A DNA stretch of 64,000 nucleotides, from the NCBI RefSeq assembly GCF_937941905.1, contig NZ_CALDGS010000155.1, positions 1-64,000 on the forward strand, written 5' to 3'. The notes beneath the pieces are model-generated. The model had not been told where the DNA came from and searched no databases. It saw only the letters and a list, made by a program, of their open reading frames with translations. The position numbers and the translations under genes are program-made. This document shows, piece after piece, positions 58,214-64,000 of this stretch. This DNA comes from an uncultured Mycolicibacterium sp. Its GTDB lineage: Bacteria > Actinomycetota > Actinomycetes > Mycobacteriales > Mycobacteriaceae. Position 1 is the first letter of the stretch. The number at the start of each line of letters is the position of its first letter.

Positions 58214-59185
58214 TCAGAGCAGGTGCTGCTGCAGGTCGGGGATCATCTGCTGCAGCTGCGCACCCCAGTACACCCAGGTGTGCGTGCCGTCGGGCGGGAA
58301 GTTGAACACCCCGTTGTGCCCACCGGCGGCGATGTAGTTGTCCCGGAAGGTGATGTTGGTGCGGATGGTCAGCCCCTCCAGGAACTCCGCGGGCAGACCG
58401 CCGCCGCCGAGCTCACCCGGCCGGCCGCTGCCGCAGTAGACCCAGATGCGGGTGTTGTTCTCCACCAGCCGCGGGATCTGCACCATCGGGTCGTTGCGCA
58501 GCCACGCCTCGCTGCCGCCCGGGCCCCACATCGGATCGGGGCTGTAGCCGCCGGCATCCCCCATCGCCAGGCCGATCAGCATCGGCCACCAGCCCTCGGA
58601 CGGGTTCAGGAAGCCCGACAGCGAGGCGGCGTAGGTGAACTGGTTCGGGTGGTAGGCGGCCAGGATCAGCGACGAGGAACCCGCCATCGACAGCCCCACC
58701 GCGGCGTTGTTGGTCGACCGCACGTTGCGGTTGGCGGCCAGCCACTGCGGCAGCTCGGAGGTCAGGAAGGTCTCCCACTTGTAGGTCTGGCAGCCGTTGT
58801 GGCCGCAGGCCGGGCCGTACCAGTCGGTGTAGAAGCTGGACTGGCCGCCGACCGGCATCACCGCCGACAGCCCGGAGTCCAGGAACCACTCGAACGCCTG
58901 CGTCTCGAGGTCCCAGCCGTTGTAGTCGTCGCGGGCACGCAGACCGTCGAGCAGGTAAACCGCCGGCGAGCCGGGACCACCGCTCTGGAACTGGACCTTG
59001 ATCTCACGTCCCATCGACGGCGACGGCACCATGAGGTACTCGACCGGCAGCCCGGGGCGGGAGAACGCGCCCGCGGTGGCGGACCCACCGGCGAGGGCCA
59101 CCGCACCGGGCAGCAGCAGTGCCACGACCGCGGCGACCGAGAACCGGCGCGCCCAACGGCTACGCAGTTTGTCCAGGAACGTCAT
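58214..59185 (-). CDS. Antigen 85 family mycolyltransferase
   Basis: 323 residues. The signal peptide ends ATAGA, and the mature protein starts FSRPGLPVEY as in secreted Ag85. YLLDGLRARDDYNGWD, PVGGQSSFYTDWYGPACG, GLSMAGSSSL with the nucleophile (Ser166, mature Ser126) and AGGHNGVFNFPPDGTH with His are present. Transfers mycolic acids between trehalose monomycolates and onto arabinogalactan in the cell wall. Start at ATG 59185 is likely; ATG 59200 is also possible. Which paralogue (A, B or C) is not decided. Confidence 0.95.
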   Translation of the reverse strand: MTFLDKLRSRWARRFSVAAVVALLLPGAVALAGGSATAGAFSRPGLPVEYLMVPSPSMGREIKVQFQSGGPGSPAVYLLDGLRARDDYNGWDLETQAFEWFLDSGLSAVMPVGGQSSFYTDWYGPACGHNGCQTYKWETFLTSELPQWLAANRNVRSTNNAAVGLSMAGSSSLILAAYHPNQFTYAASLSGFLNPSEGWWPMLIGLAMGDAGGYSPDPMWGPGGSEAWLRNDPMVQIPRLVENNTRIWVYCGSGRPGELGGGGLPAEFLEGLTIRTNITFRDNYIAAGGHNGVFNFPPDGTHTWVYWGAQLQQMIPDLQQHLL

Positions 59186-59414
59186 AGACCATCCATTCAT
59201 CGTTCGACCGCTCCCGACACCGTGACGACTGCACAGGCGCGGGCACATATCACACTTGTCGCGTCAGCAGTAAAACACGCGACCAGCCGTCCAGAAACCC
59301 CCCTGCCCCCATCCCGGCCGGTTAGCTGCGAAAATGAAATATTTACGAGACTTACAATTCAAAGCCCCCCGGACCACGCCTGTCAACCCGTCACACAACC
59401 GTAAGCTGCGGCTC

Positions 59415-59993
59415 ATGGCGCGGTCGCGGGATTCGGAGAAAGCGCAGGTCAACGGGAGACTGACCGAGGACGACTGGCTGCGTGCCGGCTTCGAGCTGCT
59501 CGCCGAATCCGGCATCGGGGCGCTCAAACTCGACCGCCTCTGCGAGCGACTGCGGGTCACCAAGGGCAGCTTTTATTGGCATTTCGACTCAATGGCCGGT
59601 TATCGGCGCCGACTGGTGGCGGCCTGGGGCGATTTGCGCGACGAGGACCGGCGCGACGTCGATCGGCTCGGCACCCTGCCGCCGCGGCAGCGGCTCGCGC
59701 GGATGATGGCGATCCTGACCAGCCCACGGCACTGGACGCTGGAGCGCGCGATGCGGGAGTGGGCGCGCACCGACCCGGCCGTGGCCGCCAGCGTGCGGGC
59801 GGCCGACCGGCGGGTGCTCGAGGCGGTGCGCCGGGCCTTCCTCGACCACGGCTTCGACGCCGAGGAGGCCGGTCTGCGCGCCGACGCCACCTTCGCGGCC
59901 GGGGTGGGGTTCCTGCACCTGTCCGGCGAGCGGCCCGGACCCGCGGCCGCGCCCCGCTGGGAGCGGTTCCTGGACCTCATGCTGCGCCCCTGA
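59415..59993 (+). CDS. TetR-family transcriptional regulator
   Basis: 192 residues. WLRAGFELLAESGIGALKLDRLCERLRVTKGSFYWHF contains the HTH (in segments) and ends in the typical SFYWHFDS. The ligand-binding half is helical. ATG at 59415. It lies upstream of the flavin monooxygenase at 60036, with a palindromic operator in between, so it probably controls the aromatic or cyclic-compound cluster. The 229 bases upstream include an AT-rich stretch (59330-59360), a likely promoter. Confidence 0.9.
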   Translation: MARSRDSEKAQVNGRLTEDDWLRAGFELLAESGIGALKLDRLCERLRVTKGSFYWHFDSMAGYRRRLVAAWGDLRDEDRRDVDRLGTLPPRQRLARMMAILTSPRHWTLERAMREWARTDPAVAASVRAADRRVLEAVRRAFLDHGFDAEEAGLRADATFAAGVGFLHLSGERPGPAAAPRWERFLDLMLRP

Positions 59994-60004
59994 ACCCGGG
60001 GTAT

Positions 60005-60022
60005 CCATACAAAAAAGTATGG
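60005..60022. promoter_or_regulatory. 18-base inverted repeat, candidate TetR operator
   Basis: CCATAC and GTATGG flank AAAAAA without mismatch. It begins 12 bases after the TetR stop and ends 13 bases before the monooxygenase ATG, so it would overlap a promoter giving a leaderless or very short-leader transcript. The likely binder is the TetR protein encoded next to it. Confidence 0.6.
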
Positions 60023-60035
60023 TAGCTTCCCGGCC

Positions 60036-61178
60036 ATGCCGGTCACGCCCGAGTTCGTCCAGCGCCTCGCCGACCGTGCGGCCGAGGCCGAACAGCTGCG
60101 CCGCCTGCCCGACGCCACCGTCGCCGACCTGATCGCGTCCGGGCTCACCGAACTGCTCGTGCCCGCCCGCTTCGGCGGCCGCCAGGCCGACTTCCCGGCG
60201 ATCCTGGACCCGGTGCGCCGGCTGGCGCACGGCTGCACGTCCAGCGCCTGGACCATCGGGTTCTTCGTGCTGCACAACTGGATGCTGGCGCTGTTCCCCG
60301 AGCAGGCCCAGCGCGAGGTGTTCGCCGACCGCCCGGTGCTGGCCCCGGCGCCGCTGGCGCCCAACGGCCGCGGCCTGCCCGCCGACGGCGGGGTGCGCAT
60401 CAGCGGCCGGTGGTCGTGGGCCACCGGCATCATGCACGCCAACTGGGTGCTCGTCGGCGCGCTGTGCGGCCCCGACGACGGCATCTTCCCCGCCCTGGCA
60501 CTGCTGCCGGCCGACCAGGTGCGCGTCGAGGACACCTGGCACACCGCCGGGATGCGCGCCACCGGCTCGGCCGATGTCGTGGTCGAGGACGTGTTCGTGC
60601 CCGAGCACCGGCTGCTGCACATCACCGACATCAACGCCGGCACCGCGCCCGGCGCGGCACTGCACGACGCGCCGACCTACCGCTGGCCGATGGTGCCCGC
60701 GCTGGCGCTGCTGGCCGCCATGCCCGCCCTGGGCAGCGCCGAACGGGTCACCGACCTGTTCGCCGAACGGCTCGGCGGCCGGGTGCTCGCCTACGAGGGC
60801 ACCGCCCAGAAGGACAAGCCCATCGCCCAGGCCCATCTGGCCCGGGCCCGGGTGCGGATCCGCGCGCTGCACGGCCTGCTCGACGACACGGTGGGCCGGA
60901 TCGAGGCCCTGGTCGCCGCCGGGACCGAGGTGCCCAGGCAGGTGCGTGCCGACACCCGACTGGCCGCGGCGCACATCGTGCACGAGTCCCGGTCGGTGAT
61001 CGCCGATCTGGTGGCCGCCTCCGGGGCGAGCGCGCAGTTCCTGTCGCACCCGATGCAGCGGTACAAGCGCGACGTCGACGTGCTGGCCGGGCATGTGGCG
61101 TTCGACTACGACACCGCCCGCGAACTGGCCGGGGCCCTGGAGCTCGGCCTGCCGGTCTCCCCCTTCGCCCTCATCTGA
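60036..61178 (+). CDS. HsaA/DszC-like flavin-dependent monooxygenase
   Basis: 380 residues with an acyl-CoA-dehydrogenase fold used as group D flavin hydroxylase. LLVPARFGGRQADFPAILD, HGCTSSAWTIGFFVLHNWML (typical of HsaA/DszC) and WSWATGIMHANWVLVGAL mark the fold. HTAGMRATGSADVVVEDVFVPEHR is the family beta domain. SHPMQRYKRDVDVLAGHVAFDYD replaces the dehydrogenase C-terminal motif. Hydroxylates an aromatic or cyclic substrate with reduced flavin from a separate reductase, not seen here. No clear ribosome site. Confidence 0.88.
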   Translation: MPVTPEFVQRLADRAAEAEQLRRLPDATVADLIASGLTELLVPARFGGRQADFPAILDPVRRLAHGCTSSAWTIGFFVLHNWMLALFPEQAQREVFADRPVLAPAPLAPNGRGLPADGGVRISGRWSWATGIMHANWVLVGALCGPDDGIFPALALLPADQVRVEDTWHTAGMRATGSADVVVEDVFVPEHRLLHITDINAGTAPGAALHDAPTYRWPMVPALALLAAMPALGSAERVTDLFAERLGGRVLAYEGTAQKDKPIAQAHLARARVRIRALHGLLDDTVGRIEALVAAGTEVPRQVRADTRLAAAHIVHESRSVIADLVAASGASAQFLSHPMQRYKRDVDVLAGHVAFDYDTARELAGALELGLPVSPFALI

Positions 61179-61289
61179 CCCACCCGCGAGCCGACGCGCG
61201 CCGCCTGAACCGGCCGCGACAGCGGTGTACGCGACTGCTCGGCGGAGAAAAAGGGGCAAACCGGCCCCGCGGACCGGTACATCGAAGTA

Positions 61290-61305
61290 AAACTGAAGTC
61301 AGTTT
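61290..61305. promoter_or_regulatory. 16-base inverted repeat upstream of bicupin gene
   Basis: AAACTGA and TCAGTTT flank AG without mismatch, 26 bases upstream of the ATG at 61332 and 15 bases upstream of its AGGAGG. This suggests a second regulated promoter inside the catabolic cluster. The core differs from the 60005-60022 repeat, so another regulator may act. Confidence 0.5.
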
Positions 61306-61331
61306 CACTTTCTGTGCCTGAGGAGGCCCCG

Positions 61332-62426
61332 ATGGAATCGTTCGTCCAGCTGCGCAAGGGGCGCACGCCGCGGCGGATGCACGCCGACCTCGACGGGCTC
61401 AAAGACGACGAGCTCGGCCGCGGCGGGTTCACCGGCCGCACCGCCAGCCTGTACCGCCGCAACGATCCGACGGCGTTCCGCGCCGAGGGCCCGCTGCGCC
61501 CGGTCGACGTGCTGGCCGGCCAGCTCGAACCGTCCGACGCCACCGACCCGGCCGGCTCCCCGCTGCTGCTGTTCAGCAACCCCGACTGCCGGATCTCGCT
61601 GAGCCGGCGCAGCGCCGAGATGCCCTTCCACGTCCGCCACGTCGACGGCGACCTGCTGTGCTTCGTACACACCGGCTCCGGGCGGATCGAGACCGAGTTC
61701 GGCCCGCTGTCCTACCGGGTGGGCGACTGGATCTACCTGCCCAAGGCGTGCACCTGGCGCCAGCTGCCGGAGTCCGCGACCACCCTGCTCATGATCGAGG
61801 CCACCGACGAATTCCGCGTTCCCCCACCGGGATACCTCGGCCGGCACTTCCCGTTCGACCCCTCGCAGGCGCGCGTCCCGGACCCCGAACCGCTGGAATC
61901 CGACGGCCGCGACGAGTACGTGGTGCGGCTGGTGCACGAGGGCGGACCGACCACCCTGTACTACCGGCACCACCCGCTGGACGTCGAGGGCTGGCAGGGC
62001 GACAACTTCCCCTTCACGTTCAACATCGAGGAGTACAACGTGGTGACCTCGGCCCGGGTGCACCTGCCGCCGACGGTGCACCTGTTCATGCAGGCCACCG
62101 GCGTGTACGTGATGAACTTCCTGCCCCGGCCGGCCGAGAGCGTGCCGGGCACCGAGCGGATGCCGTGGTACCACCGCAACGTCGACTACGACGAGATCGC
62201 GTTCTTCCACGGCGGCTCGCTGTACGGCATCCCGATGCCGCCCGGGCTGATCAGCCACGCCCCGCAGGGCGTGCACCACGGCGCCCCGGAGAAGGCCCGG
62301 GAACGCTCCCGCCGCAAGTTCGACGAGTACGACAGCGTGGACTGGCAGGTCATCGCGATCGACACCCGCCGCCGGCTCGTCCCCTCCCCCGAAGTTCTGG
62401 CCAACGACCTGGGGCAGCACCAGTGA
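61332..62426 (+). CDS. Homogentisate 1,2-dioxygenase-like bicupin
   Basis: 364 residues. Two cupin halves: HVRHVDGDLLCFVHTGSGRIETEFGPLSYRVGDWIYLPK (in segments) is the first jelly roll, and the second has MPWYHRNVDYDEIAFFHGG, GLISHAPQGVHHGAPEKA, where His and Glu ligands of non-haem iron in homogentisate dioxygenase lie. Likely ring cleavage of a hydroxylated aromatic from the upstream monooxygenase. Start ATG 61332 with AGGAGG. Shorter than classical homogentisate dioxygenase (about 440). Confidence 0.85.
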   Translation: MESFVQLRKGRTPRRMHADLDGLKDDELGRGGFTGRTASLYRRNDPTAFRAEGPLRPVDVLAGQLEPSDATDPAGSPLLLFSNPDCRISLSRRSAEMPFHVRHVDGDLLCFVHTGSGRIETEFGPLSYRVGDWIYLPKACTWRQLPESATTLLMIEATDEFRVPPPGYLGRHFPFDPSQARVPDPEPLESDGRDEYVVRLVHEGGPTTLYYRHHPLDVEGWQGDNFPFTFNIEEYNVVTSARVHLPPTVHLFMQATGVYVMNFLPRPAESVPGTERMPWYHRNVDYDEIAFFHGGSLYGIPMPPGLISHAPQGVHHGAPEKARERSRRKFDEYDSVDWQVIAIDTRRRLVPSPEVLANDLGQHQ

Positions 62427-63601
62427 CCAAGTACGAATACGACCGCATCCCGTATCTCATCGCCTACCAGAACGATTCGCGGGTCCGCGACGTCTACGGC
62501 GGCGTCGCCGAGCTGGTGGTGCTGGAAAGCCACCTGCTCAAGCCGCGCAACCGGCCGTCGGACACCGTGCTGGTGTTCATGCACCCGATCGGCGGCGGCG
62601 CCTATCTGCCGATGATCAACGCGCTGGCCCGCGCCGGCCACCACGTCATCTACTGCAACAGCCGGTTCCGCGGCACCGACTCCGCACTGCTGATGGAGAA
62701 GGTGGTGCAGGACCTCGGCGAGTGCGTCAAGGACGCCAAGCAGCGGCTCGGCTACGACAGGGTGGTGCTGGCCGGCTGGAGCGGGGGCGGTTCGCTGTCG
62801 GTGTTCTACCAGCAGCAGGCCCAGCACCCGACGGTCACCGCCAGCCCGTCCGGCGACGGCCCGGACCTGACCGCGCTCGGGCTGATCCCGGCCGACGGGC
62901 TGATGCTGCTGGCCGCCCACATCAGCCGGCACGGCACGCTGACCGAGTGGCTCGACGCGTCGATCCTCGACGAGTCCGACCCGACCAAACGCGATCCCGA
63001 ACTCGACCTGTACAACCCGGACAACCCCAACCAGCCGCCGTACACCCAGGAGTTCCTGGAGCGCTACCGCAGCGCACAGATCGCCCGCAACCGCCGGATC
63101 ACCGCCTGGGTCAAGGACAAGCTCGCCGAGCTGAAGGCGCAGGGCCGACCCGACGAGGAGTTCTGCTTCGTGGTGCACGGCACCATGGCCGACCCGCGCT
63201 GGCTGGATCCCACCGTGGACCCGAACGAACGCCAACCGGGCACCTGCTACCTCGGAGATCCGAAGGTGGTGAACATGAGCCCGGTCGGGCTGGCCCGGTT
63301 CTGCACGCTGCGCAGCTGGCTGTCGCAGTGGAGCTACGACGACGCAAACGCCGACGGCATCCGGTGCGGCCGCGACATCGCCGTGCCGACCCTGGTGATC
63401 GGTAATCTGGCCGACGACGCCTGCACCCCCAGCCACACCCGCAGGCTCTACGAGGCGATCGGCCACCCGGACAAGGAGATGCACGAGATTCCCGGCGCGA
63501 ACCACTATTACGCGGGTCCCGACCAGCGGGACAAACTCCGTCAGGCGGTCGGCATCGTGACCGACTGGCTGGCCCGGCACGGTTTCGGGGAGGCGGCATG
63601 A
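62423..63601 (+). CDS. Alpha/beta-hydrolase-fold enzyme
   Basis: 392 residues. VLVFMHPIGGGAYLPM (oxyanion loop), VVLAGWSGGGSLSVFYQQQ with Ser in GWSGGGS, NLADDACTPSHTR (Asp) and IPGANHYYAGPD (His) complete the triad. Hydrolysis of a ring-cleavage product or an ester is likely. GTG at 62423 overlaps the bicupin stop by four bases and its own stop overlaps the CoA-transferase start, so the genes form one operon. Confidence 0.88.
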   Translation: MTKYEYDRIPYLIAYQNDSRVRDVYGGVAELVVLESHLLKPRNRPSDTVLVFMHPIGGGAYLPMINALARAGHHVIYCNSRFRGTDSALLMEKVVQDLGECVKDAKQRLGYDRVVLAGWSGGGSLSVFYQQQAQHPTVTASPSGDGPDLTALGLIPADGLMLLAAHISRHGTLTEWLDASILDESDPTKRDPELDLYNPDNPNQPPYTQEFLERYRSAQIARNRRITAWVKDKLAELKAQGRPDEEFCFVVHGTMADPRWLDPTVDPNERQPGTCYLGDPKVVNMSPVGLARFCTLRSWLSQWSYDDANADGIRCGRDIAVPTLVIGNLADDACTPSHTRRLYEAIGHPDKEMHEIPGANHYYAGPDQRDKLRQAVGIVTDWLARHGFGEAA

Positions 63602-64000
63602 CGGTCGCCGGCCCGCTCGACGGTATCCGTGTGCTCGAGCTCGGCACCCTGATCGCCGGGCCGTTCGCCGGGCGACTGCTCGGCGACATGGGTGCGGAGG
63701 TGCTCAAGATCGAGCCTCCGGGCCAGCCGGATCCGCTGCGCACCTGGGGGCAGGCCGAACTCGACGGGCACCGGTTCTTCTGGACGGTGCAGGCCCGCAA
63801 CAAGAAGGCCATCACCCTGGACCTGCGCAAGCCGGCCGGCCGGGAGCTGTTCCTGGAGCTCGTCGAACGCTCCGACGTCGTGGTGGAGAACTTCCGGCCC
63901 GGCACGCTGGAACGCTGGGAACTCGGCTACGACGTGCTGTCCCAACGCAATCCGGGCCTCATCCTGGTGCGGGTGTCCGGTTACGGACAGACCGGGCCGG
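63598..64000 (+). CDS. Class III (CaiB/BaiF) CoA-transferase, partial
   Basis: N-terminal 134 residues, cut by the right edge. GPLDGIRVLELGTLIAGPFAGRLLGDMGAEVLKIEPPG is the family opening (in segments), followed by RNKKAITLDLRKPAGRELFLELVERSDVVVENFRPG. The catalytic Asp lies beyond the window. Would move CoA onto the acid released by the cluster's earlier steps. ATG overlaps the upstream stop by four bases. Confidence 0.93.
   Translation, partial: MTVAGPLDGIRVLELGTLIAGPFAGRLLGDMGAEVLKIEPPGQPDPLRTWGQAELDGHRFFWTVQARNKKAITLDLRKPAGRELFLELVERSDVVVENFRPGTLERWELGYDVLSQRNPGLILVRVSGYGQTGP

Overview
The window is high-GC actinobacterial DNA with strong mycobacterial signatures. The tmRNA encodes the tag ADSHQRDYALAA. 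There is an antigen-85 mycolyltransferase, a mycofactocin-coupled SDR, mycobactin genes (mbtL, mbtM, mbtK) under IdeR-like iron boxes, and gene orders that match Mycobacterium tuberculosis blocks from memory: Rv1354c-Rv1355c, Rv3068c-Rv3070, Rv3100c-Rv3106 and Rv3137-Rv3140. Breadth of lipid catabolism suggests a free-living mycobacterium (Mycolicibacterium type) rather than an obligate pathogen. No phage, IS element or CRISPR array was seen.

Region 1 (1-25.9 kb) is accessory acyl-CoA metabolism. A minus-strand operon (ECH, amidohydrolase, acyl-CoA synthetase, amidohydrolase, two FadE genes) sits beside an SDR and a divergent TetR gene. Next come a thiolase, an ECH and a hotdog thioesterase on the minus strand. 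Facing them is a plus-strand run of three crotonases followed by three acyl-CoA ligases and an exported alpha/beta hydrolase. A GntR/FadE/thiolase/SDR minus-strand operon then faces a FadE and a mycofactocin-coupled SDR across a palindromic operator. A MaoC-type hydratase ends the region.

Region 2 (26.7-38.1 kb) opens with a three-gene cassette that is the most interesting unit here: a GNAT/LuxI-like acyltransferase, an E1(ThiF)-nitroreductase fusion (Rv1355c type), and a GAF-GGDEF-EAL cyclic-di-GMP enzyme (Rv1354c/DcpA type). Then come a heteromeric-type FadE pair, a P-loop kinase, an aldo-keto reductase with its TetR regulator, a chimeric response-regulator pseudogene, and tRNA-Ala(GGC).

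Region 3 (38.1-57.2 kb) is conserved core: an MFS exporter and phosphoglucomutase, a fluoride-channel pair (crcB), mbtL-mbtM facing mbtK with no mbtN between them, DUF488, YbaK, ssrA, a DMT permease, smpB, ftsX, ftsE, a Pro/Thr-rich membrane protein, an MscS channel, prfB, fprA, hisN, fadE24 and fadE23.

Region 4 (57.2-64 kb) holds an alpha/beta hydrolase, an antigen-85 gene, and a TetR-linked catabolic cluster: an HsaA/DszC-like flavin monooxygenase, a homogentisate-dioxygenase-like bicupin, a serine hydrolase, and a class III CoA-transferase cut by the right edge. Inverted repeats in several intergenic regions look like TetR-type operators, which fits local substrate-induced control of each catabolic unit.
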